NCBI GenBank assembly: GCA_020466095.1
Contig: CM035807.1
Span: 43,560,286 to 43,624,285 of the forward strand
Source: Chlorops oryzae
Lineage: Eukaryota > Arthropoda > Insecta > Diptera > Chloropidae
Length of the DNA: 64,000 nucleotides
Direction of reading: 5' to 3'
In this document: piece after piece, positions 40,102 to 51,650 of the stretch
Position numbering within the stretch: position 1 is the stretch's first letter
Layout: each line of letters opens with the position of its first letter
Made by a program: the position numbers and the translations under genes
Notes under the pieces: generated by a model
What the model was told of the DNA's origin: nothing
Databases searched by the model: none
Seen by the model: the letters and a program-made list of their open reading frames with translations, nothing else

Positions 40102-43100
40102 ATGCCCCGCGGACATCGTCGTTCTGCATTGGGGCGCCGTACTTCCAACGTAACATTATATGCGGCTGCTCGAGCATTGCAAAGTGATGCACAGCATCGT
40201 GATATAAATGAAACCGTTAGAAATAATATGGCTCGCTTGAGAGCTTCGAGAAACAGAAATATTATTTTGGAACGTGCAGCATTTTCGTATGATGCCACTT
40301 TGAACTATGCTGAACTTGATGTCGTTTCAATTGGATCAATGTCTATTGTGTGCAGTCATTGTAAGGCATTCAAATTTAAACATGAAACTCCTGGATTGTG
40401 TTGTGCAAATGGTCAAGTGAAATTGCTCGAATTGATTCCGCCACCTGAGCCATTGCGTTCATTGCTTATTGGCGGATCGCCCGAATCAGATCATTTTTTG
40501 AAGAATATTCAGTTGTACAATGGATGTTTTCAAATGACATCTTTCGGTGCGACGAACATTGTTCGAGACAATTTTATGCCCACTTTCAAGGTAAATACTT
40601 CGTATGACACAGTTCATATTTATTTTGATGAATATATATCCCGTTCATTTGCGAAATTATTGATATTTAACAGATACAAGGCCAAGTATACCATCGATTT
40701 GATTCTTTATTGCCTTTTGCGGAACAAAGTTATCAATTCTTGCAAATATACTTTAATGGCAATACATCTGTAGAAACTAATCTGCGGTGCGACGTTTCAT
40801 CAAATTTGAGACGGCATATTGTTGAGCGATTGCAATCAATGTTGAGAGATGAAAATGAACTGGTGCACTTATTTCAAACTGCTTTGGATCGGATGCCTTC
40901 TGACAATCATGCCATGCGGGACGTTTCAATGCACCGACAATTGATGATGTCGCAATAGTTATTGTTGGTGATGAATTCTATTCACGCGACATTGTTTTGC
41001 ATCGCCGAAATAATAAATTGCAGAGAGTTTCCGAAACGCATCGGTGTTATGACGCATTACAATATCCGCTTTTGTTTTGCCATGGAGAAGACGGATAGCA
41101 TTTGAATATTAAAATGAGAAATGCGTTTTCCGGTTAGTTATCAGTTTTCCGTTTCTTTTTAATTTTTTTTTAATTTTATTTTAATTTTAGAATGTTTATT
41201 TTATTCAAATGCATTATTACTTCCAATTTAGGTACAGAAACAAATAAAAAAGTTAGCGCAATGAACTTTTAATCATATCGACTTATGGTGCGTCAAAATG
41301 AGGTGAACTACATTTTGCATTCTTGCAAACTTTTCCATCAGTTTGTTATTGACATGTGTGCCAAAATCGAAACGGAGAGATTGAATTTTATCAGGTTTAA
41401 TCAGAAAAAACTTTGCTCAGATGAATACATTCATTTGCGCGATGCAATAAACAATGATGGAGATGTGAATGATGTCGGCAAAATGATTATATTGCCATCG
41501 TCGTATCAAGGCAGTCCACGGCATATGCACGAATACGCGCAGGACGCTATGACATATGTTCGTCATTATGGCCGCCCGGATTTGTTTATTACTTTTACTT
41601 GCAATCCGCAATGGATAGAGATGAAAGATAATATGTTTTTTGGACAAAAGCCAATCGATCGCCATGACATAACTGCCCGTGTATTCAACCAAAAGTTAAA
41701 GGCGTTGACGAATTTCATTGTGAAAAGTAAAATTTTTGGTACTGTGAAATGTTGGATGTATTCTGTTCAATGGCAGAAACGTGGTTTGGCACATGCTCAC
41801 ATCCTCATGTGGTTAGTTGATAAGATCACAACAGATCAAGTGGACACTGTGATTTCTGCTGAAATTCCAAATCCAGCCGTTGATCCCGAACTAAACGATG
41901 TTATTGTGCAGAATATGATCCATGGCCCCTGTGGTGAACATAACATCAATTCACCATGTATGGTTGATGGAAAATGCACTAAGCCCTACCCTAGAGCATT
42001 AGTTTCGGATACAAACACCGGTGGTAATGGATATCCACTGTACCGTCGTCGGTCTGTTGAAGACCATGGCCGATTCTGTTACTATCAAAGTACGAAATAA
42101 AGACGTTCAAGTGGATAATCGCTAGATCGTACCGTATAATCTGTTCATATCAAAAGTATTCAAAGCGCATATCAACGTTGAATACTGTAACTCCGTCAAA
42201 TCGTCAAGTACATTTGTAAATATGTCAACTAAGTCAACAAGTGATATGGCAGTGTTTGGTGCAACTGATCCGAATAGAATTGATGAAGTGTACCAATATC
42301 AAGTGGGGCGTTACATCAGCAGTAATGAAGCAATTTGGCGCATATTTTCGTTTCATATACATGAAAGATATCCAACAGTTGGTCATCTTGCTGTGCATCT
42401 TGAAAATGGTCAACGTGTGTATTTTACAGTTGCAAATGCTGCTGATAGAGCTGTTTCACCGCCAAATACGACGTTAACTGCTTTCTTTAAATTGTGTGCA
42501 GTTGATCCTTTTGCGAGAACATTATTGTATGCTAAAGTACCAACATATTTCATTTGGATCGCATCAAAAAAGGAGTTTCAAAGGCGTAAGCAAGGAAATC
42601 CTGTTGATGGATATACCAATGTGTTTTCCAGCGATGCTTTGGGACGTGTTTATACTGTGCACCCAAACAATGACGATTGTTTCTATTTACGTTTGTTATT
42701 ATTTAATGTGCGTGGACCAAAATTGTTTTCGGATTTAAGAACAGTCAATGGAGTGGTATGTGCAACGTATCGAGAAGCGTGCCAAAAACTGAATTTATTG
42801 GAAAATGTTAGTCATTGGGATGATACTATTGCCGATGCATGTGTAAGTGCCCATCCACATCAAATACGAATTTTATTTGCAATTATTTTGACAACATGCT
42901 TCCCATCAAATCCATTGATTCTGTGGACAAAGTATCGAAACAATTTGGCGGAAGATATATTGAATCGAGTTCGTCGGTCGACTTTTGATCCAGTGTTGGA
43001 ATATACACCAGAAATATATAGTGAAGCATTGATTATAATTGAAGATTTGTGTTTGGCTATTGGTAGTAAAGCATTAGCACAGTTAGAACTAACTGAACCA

Positions 43101-44570
43101 AATCGTTATATGCATGATATTTTCGAGCTTGAGTTACAACGTTAACTGCGATATGATTGCGACGAATTGAGTGCATGTGTAGTGGAAAACCTTTCAAAAT
43201 TAAATGCTGAGCAAAAGGTGGCATATAACACAATCACCCAAGCTGTCAATAGTGGAACTGGTGGCTTTTTTTTCTGGACGCACCTGGTGGCACTGGAAAA
43301 ACTTTTTTGATTTCTTTGATTTTGGCAACGTTACGTTCCTCAAACAAAGTCGCATTAGCATTGGCATCGTCTGGCATAGCGGCTACTTTATTAGATGGCG
43401 GCCGAACAGCACATTCTGCGCTCAAATTGCCTTTGAATATTCAAGTTGTTAAAACACCAATATGCAATATTTCCAAAAACATCAGGAACGGCAAAACTAT
43501 TGAAGTGTTGTGACAGCATTATTTGGGATGAATGTACCATGGCACATAAAAAATCAGTGGAAGCACTGGACCGAACTATGACAGATATTCGAGATAAACC
43601 TGATTTATTTGGTGGTGCATTGATATTGTTGTCAGGTGATTTCAGGCAAACATTGCCAGTTATGCCCAGATCAACTGCAGCTGACGAAATCAATGCTTGC
43701 TTGAAATCTTCGTAGCTATGGAGATCTATATCAACGTTGAAATTGACCACTAATGTCCGTGTACAATTGCAAAATGATCCATCTGCAGCTGCGTTTACTG
43801 AGCAATTGTTGAAAATCGGAAATGGAGCAATGCCACATGATGATTCTGGTTTGATCACTTTGCCATCTGAGTTTTGTTATTTCACACAGTCCAGAGATGA
43901 ATTGATTGAAAATGTTTTTCTGAATATTACGGAAAATTATAGAAATCATGCTTGGTTGAGCGAGCGAGCAATTTTAGCAGCGAAAAACAAGGATGTCAAT
44001 GATTGGAATTTAGCGATTCAATCAAAAATTCCAGGCGATTTAGTGTCGTATAAATCAGTTGATACGGTAACCAACCAAGAAGAAGTAGTGAATTACCCTA
44101 TAGAATTCCTGAATTCATTGGATGTTCTTGGACTACCACCCCATAACCTTCGATTGAAAGTTGGAGTCACCGTCATCATGCTTCGAAATATCAATCAGCC
44201 ACGTTTGTGTAATGGTACGAGAGTTGTTGTTAAGAATCTAATGACAAATGTTATTGTGGCAACAATCTTGACTGGCAAATTTAAAGGCGAAGAAGTGTTG
44301 ATTCCACGCATCCCAATGATACCTTATGAGTTGCCATTCGAATTCAAACGACTTCAATTTCCAAGTCGTTTGGCCTTTGCTGTTACTATCAATAAAGCTC
44401 AAGGTCAATCGTTAGCAGTTTGTGGTTTAAATTTGCAATATCCGATGTTTTCACACGGTCAATTATATGTGGCCTGTTCGCGTGTAGGTAAACCATCCGT
44501 TTTATTCATTTACACCGACAATGTGAATGGAAAAACTAAAAATGTGGTGTACCAAAGAGCGTTACAATGA
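40102..44570 (+). pseudogene. Helitron Rep/Pif1-like helicase gene
   Basis: ATG at 40102. The N-terminal Helitron domain has C-S-H-C-K-A and C-C-A-N-G-Q-V-K-L, then F-Q-M-T-S-F-G-A. A canonical GT-AG intron (40591-40673) keeps frame. The Rep part (41285-42100) has R-P-D-L-F-I-T-F-T-C-N-P and the HUH motif A-H-A-H-I-L-M-W. The two-Tyr motif (K-Y-I-C-K-Y-V-N) near 42195-42220 is out of frame and followed by a stop. The helicase (42222-44570) shows the Walker A G-G-T-G-K-T (near 43290, frame-shifted), D-E-C-T, G-D-F-R-Q-T-L-P and A-F-A-V-T-I-N-K-A-Q-G-Q-S. At least five frame breaks. It would nick and unwind DNA for rolling-circle transposition. Inactive. Confidence 0.88.
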
Positions 44571-44687
44571 AAAAATTTAAAGAATTTAATAAACTGATGT
44601 TACAGAATGAACTTTGGGATTATTGGTATTGGTGGTATTGGTGGTTTGGTGTTATTGGTGGTATTGGTAGCATAAGTCGGAGAAGTG

Positions 44688-44917
44688 GACAAGTGGGATA
44701 AGTGGTACAAGTGGGATTAGTGGTACAAGTGGGAATAGTGGTACAAGTGGGAATAGTGGTACAAGTGGGAATAGTGGTACAAGTGGGAATAGTGGTACAA
44801 GTGGGAATAGTGGTACAAGTGGGAATAGTGGTACAAGTGGGAATAGTGGTACAAGTGGGAATAGTGGTACAAGTGGGAATAGTGGTACAAGTGGGATTAG
44901 TGGTACAAGTGAGATGA
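44688..44917 (+). repeat. 18-bp minisatellite near the Helitron 3' end
   Basis: About twelve copies of the unit AGTGGTACAAGTGGGAAT. This minisatellite lies between the helicase gene and the terminal hairpin. Confidence 0.95.
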
Positions 44918-45170
44918 GACCAGTTAGAGCCTAGATGGCGCGAAGGCTCGCGGAGCGAGCCTTGGCGACAGCTAGTTGTTATATATAACAATATATATAT
45001 ATATTAAAAAAAAAAAAAAAAAAAAAATAGAAGAATGAATTGTGTTAAATAAGTAAAAAGAAATAAAAAAAAAAGAAATGAATTGAATTAAACAAAACAA
45101 AAATAAAAAAAAAAAAGGTTTAGACTAAGAGATATTATAAAAAAAAAAAAAAAAAAAATTAAGGGGAGGC

Positions 45171-45370
45171 GTATTAGATATTTGATGTAAACCCAGCATA
45201 ATTAACTCTCACAACATTTATACCTACCATTCTTACTTACGTATACTTACCATATCAGTACTCACCTCATAAGTCTTTACATTACTTACCTGTATAAACA
45301 CTCGCACAAATAAAGTTAGTTACTATGTGATCGTCAGACAGCAATGTGTTGCTTACTCCAATACACCACA
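45171..45370 (+). repeat. Element C 3' LTR
   Basis: 200 bp ending CACCACA. The purine tract AAGGGGAGGC (45161-45170) precedes it as the plus-strand primer site. The upstream 45000-45160 is A-rich 3' UTR. Confidence 0.88.
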
Positions 45371-46203
45371 ATTTGCATTACTACAATTATTAATATTGGC
45401 GAGAAGTAGAATGTTCAATTGATCATGATTATCTTTTTGTTCTTCATGGTTATCTTTCTGTTCGGTTTGTATTGGAACTTCACCATATCTGACAATTTCT
45501 TTGTTTTCGTGAACTTCTTTTCCGATTTCGAAACCGGATACAAAATAATAATATTATTTAATTCTTTTTTAAACCACGACATGTTTAAAATTTTCTGTTA
45601 CTTTAAGAGGTGGAGTTTGTTCTCATGTGAAAAAAATATCACAAAACAGGATTTTGGCTTTGAATTTGTTCAAAAGTTAAATTTTAGCTGTTCTTTCGTT
45701 TTTATTTCATATTTGATTTTGATTTTCACAATTTATTTCCGTTTAAATTCGTCAATAGGCTCAATGCCACGATCGCCATGTGATAAGTTTGAAAGGGCTC
45801 AATTTATGTAATAAAAGAAACAACTGGATTGGGCTGTGTTCAGACGGCAACTCCTGGTCGCTCCTGATTTCATATATTTCGAAGACTTAAAGTTTACTTA
45901 AATATTTTTTTGTTGACTAACGTATTAAATCTGAATTTCTGAATCGAATTCATTTATCAGAAGAAAAAAATAAAAAACTATTTACCTTAAAATCGAAGAT
46001 AAAGAAACAAGTTTTTTCATATTTTACCACTTGACCCAAAAGGTTTGAGTGATTGGCTGAACTTAAAATGACGTCACACTTTCGTACACAAGATTTTAGC
46101 TGCTGCTTTGCTGACAGCTGTTGATTTGTAGCCAGCTGTTGTTGTTTAACAACACTTATGTACCCACTAAACATTGACGTTCGAGAACAATTTCATGGCT
46201 CCA
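45371..46203. other. Flank to the right of element C
   Basis: It directly continues 19312 in the pre-insertion sequence. A minus-strand open stretch at 45371-45550 is acidic and repetitive (Q-K-D-N-H-E-E-Q-K-D-N-H). If read through to 19230 it gains K-T-C-A-R-C-N-K. I cannot assign it. The rest is AT-rich without signal. Confidence 0.35.
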
Positions 46204-46540
46204 TGAAAAATGGCCCCAATGCAAAATCACCCCAAACTGAAAATGAAAAAAGGCCCTAAAATTTTATATTGAAAAAAACAACACGAATTTTAGGGCGATT
46301 TTTAATTTTTTATTGGGGCCTTTTTTCATTTAAGTTGGTCTATTATTTTTCTAGTTTGAGGCCATTTTTCATTTTTATTAAAAACACATTCTTTTTCTTT
46401 TGGGGCCTTTTTTCATTTTATTTTGGGGCCAATTTTCACTTTTGAAATTGGGGCGATAATTCATATGCAAAATGACCCCAAATGTTGGGGCCTTTTTTCA
46501 TTTTCGGTTTGGGACCATTTTGCATTGGGGCCATTTTTCA
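46204..46540. mobile_element. Inverted-repeat element made of GGGGCC/TTTTTCATTTT modules
   Basis: The ends TGAAAAATGGCCCCAATGCA and TGCATTGGGGCCATTTTTCA are perfect inverted repeats, and similarity continues about 55 bp inward. Inside, GGGGCC next to TTTTTTCATTTT recurs several times. Target duplication not clear, so the superfamily is open. Confidence 0.7.
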
Positions 46541-47557
46541 GTTTCCCCAATTTCATAATGGTTTGAGAAATATATTTTTCAAGTAAAAAACACTAAATAT
46601 CGATTTGAGATTGATTTGAGTATAATAGCATTAATATCAAACATTAATTGTCTATTTTAAAATGATTTAAGATTCGCACTCGAAATTAAATTTGAAGGCA
46701 AAACTTTTTAAACCTTCGAATTGTGTTTGCTGGGTTTAACATATGCTGGGTTTAACATATGCTTGGCTGTGTGTTTACCTGTGACGTCACTTTGTTGAAA
46801 TGAGTGTTTTCGCGGCACATTTAAAAATGGAGTTTTTATTTGCGGTTTTCTACTTAAATACGTATCAGAATTTAAAATTTTCGCCTTTTATTGAGTAAAT
46901 ATATAAAACTGAATAACATAGAATGGTTTTCAAAAACTTATCAAGTAGCCTATTGGCTTTGACAACCTAGCACTTACTTCTACTGTTTACATATTATTCT
47001 TTAAACTAAATTCTAAGTGCGGTGGTCACAGAAACCAGCCGTTGACAAGGAGCATTAAAACGGTAAATGCGTTTGATACTTTGGCAGCATATTTTTGCAC
47101 TTAAAGCAGAGGTTGTCAGGCCCATTAAACGTCCATAAGCGATATTCAAGAGCTGTTTTATAGCTTTCACACCGACAGCGTGTACATGTGAGCTCGAAAG
47201 CTGTTTTTTTTAAATTTCGAGAGAATGCGAGAGAGCAGCGCAACTGACGCTCTTTTTTTTCGTATGCTTGTTCTTTTTGTGCTAGTACACGCTAAGGTAT
47301 GAGCATGGCGAGTCGCCACTTGCGAATTCTTTCCTTCGATAGTGCTCAAGCGAAACTGACGTTTTTTTAAAATACTTGTTGCATAGAAGAATGGAAATGC
47401 GACGCTTCTAAATACATATGATATTCCACTACAAAATTTAATTTTAATGATGCAATCAGATTTGACAGTTCTAACTCACATAGGAATTAATTTTAAGAAA
47501 AATATTGACGAAGGAAAGTATGGTCAAACAAAGGAAGCTATGCACAAATTGCTGTAG

Positions 47558-47746
47558 ATGTTTAACACCACTTACTTATGTGAAAGTTCCTTCTCCTTCC
47601 TCAAACTAATTCAAACACGTCATAGAAGTAAACTGACAAATAAACACCTTCAAGATTTACTTCCCATCAAATGTTACCAAAATGATATAGATCTCAATTG
47701 CTTTGTTGAACATATATGTATGTATGCTCTACAGACGGTAATTTAA
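47558..47746 (+). pseudogene. hAT transposase C-terminal dimerisation (hATC) fragment
   Basis: T-Y-L-C-E-S-S-F-S-F-L-K is followed by R-S-K-L-T-N-K-H-L-Q-D-L-L. This is the conserved hATC helix signature (C-E-x-x-F-S...L-T-x-x-H-L). No DDE or zinc-finger part remains. It confirms that the host element is hAT. Confidence 0.75.
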
Positions 47747-47925
47747 TGATAAATTATTCATTACAAAAGTAGCCTTACAGACGATAAATTTAGTAATAAT
47801 TTGTGAGTTGTGAAAAGAAAAATTATGAATCTCAGTTTTCATCAGCTGTTTCAGTTTTTCGTGAGCAGTGTTGCACAAAAAAAATCGTTTTTCGTACCAA
47901 AATTTAAGTGTTGCATTGAAAATGT

Positions 47926-48084
47926 CAGTGCCGTAGCAATTCTGTTTTGCGTGAGGGGGAAAATTATTTTTCCAATTTGCGTGGGGGGGCAAAATTATTT
48001 TTTCAATTTTATTCATAGGCAAAAACAAAAATGCATGGGGGCGGGGCAAAGCCCCCTCTTGCTCCTATGGTTGCTACGGCACTG
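47926..48084. mobile_element. Small hAT MITE nested in the hAT element
   Basis: The ends CAGTGCCGTAGCAA and TTGCTACGGCACTG flank a 159-bp G-rich core. GAAAATGT is duplicated perfectly (47918-47925 and 48085-48092). Confidence 0.88.
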
Positions 48085-48706
48085 GAAAATGTACTAAATA
48101 ACTATTTTATTAAGCTCATTTAGATGCTCTAAATCACGAATAAATGGGCAAGTTAATTATAATTAAGCCTTAAATTAGTAATTTATGTGCCGTCTGTAGA
48201 GCATAATACTCCTTCTTCGCAGCATTAAATGACTTCACATATTTTTTCTTCATTTATTTTTTCATATATTTTCATATTTTTTTAAATTTTCTTTTATTAC
48301 TTTTCTTATACCTCTACATTATTTTCAGGTCAGAAAAATTTGCACAAAATGTCAATGAAAATTGGTTTTTCAATTTGACGTACAAGTTTTTTTTCACTGT
48401 AAGCTTTTAAAAGCTTTCAACACATAGCCACTTATGCGTATGTATCGTAACCTGACAACCTCTGACTTAAAGCTTTGCTTACAATTTGAGCTACTGTAAA
48501 GCATCGTCTCTGCGGCCACTATTTTACAGGACATATAGAACTATAGGTCTGATTCTTTTTCTCCTTAATCCCTGCTGCTTCAACATAGGCATATAGCATG
48601 AGCCAAAGAGAAGCATGTATGGCAGCGAAATCATTTGCTCTGCTCTGGTGAAATGCATTGCCACTTTTATTTTTAATGGGAGATTTTTGAGAAAATAACA
48701 TACCTA

Positions 48707-49819
48707 TACAGGGTGTCCCGTAGGTGAGTGCTTTTTTTACAGGGATGGTAGGGGAGGTCACGACGAACAAAAAATCGTATGGGAGGGGGGGTCCCAAATG
48801 CACCCCTGAGGAGTTATAGGGCCTTAAAGTTTTCTGGCACTAAGTCCCGAAAAACAATTCTCCCACGCTAGTGGCTTACTGTAGAAAAAAAATTGTAATG
48901 CGGGTTGAAAGCCAATTGTACAGGCTTTTGGGCAAAATTAAATTGATGGTCAAAACTGCAGTTATTGTGTGAAAAATAAACGCTCAAAGTCAAAAATTCT
49001 GAAAAAATTTTCAATTATTTTACTTTGGGAGCCATTTTGGTATGGAAAAGGTCCAATTAAGACATGCTTTTTTAACTTTTTTTTAAATCTTCGATCAATT
49101 TACTTCAAATCTGTGGTACATTTGTTATACGTTATTTGCGGTTTAACCATCGAAAAAATGGGATTTAAAAACGAACTTCAACTTTTTTTTATGTGATGAA
49201 ATTCTTAAAATAGCAATCTTTGGCTTACAATAGCCAGCCAGCAATTTCTTATTTAAGACAAATTTTGGTTTAAAATTATACGTACTTTTATTGGAAAAAT
49301 TGGTAATTTTTTGCTGAGATTATTTAAATTGATTTTAAAAAAAGTTCAAGTTCGTTTTTAAATCCTATTTTTCCTGAGGTTAAACCGCTAATAAGGTATA
49401 ACAAATGTGCCACAGATTTGAAGTAAATTGATCGAAGATTTAAAAAAAAGTTAAAAAAGCATGTCTTAATTGGACCTTTTCCATACCAAAATGGCTCCCA
49501 AAGTAAAATAATTGAAAATTTTTTCAGAATTTTTGACTTTGAGCGTTTATTTTTCACACAATAACTGCAGTTTTGACCATCAATTTAATTTTGCCCAAAA
49601 GCCTGTACAATTGGCTTTCAACCCGCATTACAATTTTTTTTCTACAGTAAGCCACTAGCGTGGGAGAATTGTTTTTCGGGACTTAGTGCCAGAAAACTTT
49701 AAGGCCCTATTACTCCTCAGGGGTGCATTTGGGACCCCCCCCCCATACGATTTTTTGTTCGTCGTGACCTCCCCTACCATCCCTGTAAAAAAAAGCACTC
49801 ACCTACGGGACACTCTGTA
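48707..49819. mobile_element. Foldback-like element with ~490-bp inverted repeats
   Basis: The ends TACAGGGTGTCCCGTAGG and CCTACGGGACACTCTGTA start two arms (48707-about 49192 and about 49325-49819) that mirror each other almost completely around a loop of about 130 bp. Open stretches in both arms are the same sequence read twice. TA at both tips fits a TA-target DNA element. No transposase. Confidence 0.88.
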
Positions 49820-51600
49820 TAAAATCTACCAAACTCATAAAACGCCATGAAAAGCCTAAAAAAGCGTAAAACACCTTCATTTTAATTTCTTGAAGTTTGT
49901 TCTATAGGCTATAAAACAAAAAGAGCTTCGTAAAAGAGTGCATGTAGAACAAAGCAATTTTTTTTAACGCTTCCTGCTTGTAAAATAATATCAAAAACAT
50001 TATGTTTTATAACATTAAAGTTCACGAATTTATTGCTAAAAAGCTGTCGACAACGACTTCGGTTCAGTTTTTTGTAACTGACTACTAAATTTTTAACGGA
50101 ATTTACCTAAAAACAAATTTTTCATATAGAACACAATAACTTACGAAGGACGATATGTAACGCCTGCAAAATATAATGGGGTATGTGATATTTTTTCTCT
50201 GCGTGTATCTTTGACCTCGATGAGGAGCCATTTGCCCTACCCAAGGCTCCTAACTTTTTTGCTCAAGAATTTTTTTTTATTAAACCGCACAAAAAAAAAC
50301 AACCACTTAAGCACCCCTTTAGTGCACCGGGAAAAAGGACTTTTGCAAGAGCGTTCTTAAACAGAAACAATTCAATGAGTCTTTTTCGAGCCCCCTTATA
50401 ATTTAAACGCAATTGATCACATGGAAGATTAAAAGAAGATCCGAAAACAAGTCTAATATTTATTGGGATAAGGGTACTTAGGAGCGGTATTATGAGTAAA
50501 TAGATTACAAACCGATTAAAAAGGATTTTAAGAAAAATTATAATTAAAAATTTACCAGAGGAATTTAAATTTTCCATAAGCTGCGTAGAGGCTGCTTTTA
50601 AGACTTCGCCAAATGACAGCCATAAGTTGGAATAAGAAGTAGAGGAAAGGTAAATTGTACTGAGCCAGAAGCTGGACTTGGGGAATTTTTTATATATATA
50701 AAAATATACACACAATAAGTTCGATAACTAGGTTTTTGAAAAACATTATCCCTCGCTTTTCATTGAAATTTAAGTGAAAAAAAAATCCGGGCAACAATTC
50801 AGTTCAGTTGAAATTAAGGCGGCCAACCGTCTCCCATTCTACGGAAAAACAAAACTCAGAACATTGAAATAAAATCCAAATTAAAGTTCAATTCTGATTC
50901 AAGAACACCATAAAAAAAAAAAATTTTTTTTTTTATTCAAGTACAAACGCTTGTGTTACAGCGCCATGTTTTACTACAACAACTCAAGCTACAGCGCTAT
51001 ATGGAATAACACACGGAATAAGAACCGCATACAAACAAAGAGCTTCGATATAAGAAGAGATTGAAAAATTTAAAACGCGTTTAATGAGCTTTTTCTCTCA
51101 CGCGACCGTCTCGGGTAAGAATCGAAATTCGTGAATTTGGTGTTGTCCAGTTGTACGCACGAAAACAAAAACCGAAATCCGACATCTCGTTCGCCCTTAT
51201 TGAGAATAGTCAATATAGTCAAATGTACTACTCTTTCACATTGATCCTCGATCCTTTTGTGTGTGTTTTTTGTTCTAGCCTATATCGCCGTACATATATG
51301 CAAACTTGACGGTGCGTGCTTACACATCAACGTACGTATCTACTTGAACGGCTGTGTGCTTTGCGAGTCGAAAAATTAGAAATCATATTTCGAGTCCAGC
51401 TGTTCTGTTTCCAAAAGGAATAACTGTTTTAGTCACAGTTTGCTGTTGCGGGAATGAGTTTTAAAGATATGCTATTCTTACGTGTTTCCATATTAAATGG
51501 AATTTCATTTTTTGAATAATTTTTTTTTTTTATTTAAGCTAAGATTGTAAGATTTTGGTGGAATATACTTCTCTCTGAAAGGAATTCAATGCAATAAATA
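49820..51600. other. AT-rich stretch without recognised genes
   Basis: A 150-codon minus-strand stretch (50263-50715) has no domain and biased composition. Nothing else seen. Confidence 0.4.
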
Positions 51601-51650
51601 ACTCATTTTGAGCTTAAGTCAACTTAAGCAGTTTTTTTTTATTCCCACAG

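Larger units (their letters stand above)
39289..44975 (+). mobile_element. Autonomous-type Helitron, decayed (second of the pair)
   Basis: It starts directly after the first copy's CTAG with TAATATATAAAATAATG (the TC start is now TA). It shares about 190 bp of 5' sequence with the first copy. The 3' end has the same hairpin (44945-44961) and CTAG (44972-44975). It codes for Rep/helicase (40102-44570). Confidence 0.85.
19313..45370 (+). mobile_element. Element C: mag-like Gypsy retrotransposon carrying nested insertions
   Basis: 200-bp LTRs at 19313-19512 and 45171-45370 differ at about six positions. ATTT flanks both outer sides (19309-19312 and 45371-45374). Between them lie gag-protease (19815-20881), element D (20882-35053), RT-RNase H-integrase (35059-38036) and two Helitrons (38094-44975). 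Its own length without the guests is about 5 kb. RT wording (R-I-C-G-D-Y-K-V, V-Y-Q-D-D) fits the mag group. Confidence 0.85.
47107..48464 (+). mobile_element. hAT element, internally degraded
   Basis: The termini CAGAGGTTGTCAGG and CCTGACAACCTCTG are inverted repeats, and the 8-bp duplication ACTTAAAG is perfect (47099-47106 and 48465-48472), as hAT requires. It contains a hAT C-terminal dimerisation fragment and a second small hAT MITE. Confidence 0.88.

Noticed and set aside
44620..44991. Thr/Cys/Ile/Pro repeat protein on the minus strand and Val/Gln repeat on the plus strand
   Set aside because: Translation of the 18-bp minisatellite at the Helitron 3' end.
45419..45811. 130-codon plus-strand frame rich in Phe/Ile
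   Set aside because: Typical of translated AT-rich DNA; no motif.
48969..49557. Identical 75-77-codon proteins on opposite strands
   Set aside because: They are the two arms of the foldback element read in opposite directions.
50263..50715. 150-codon minus-strand frame with hydrophobic segments
   Set aside because: No domain, AT-driven composition, no splice or promoter support.
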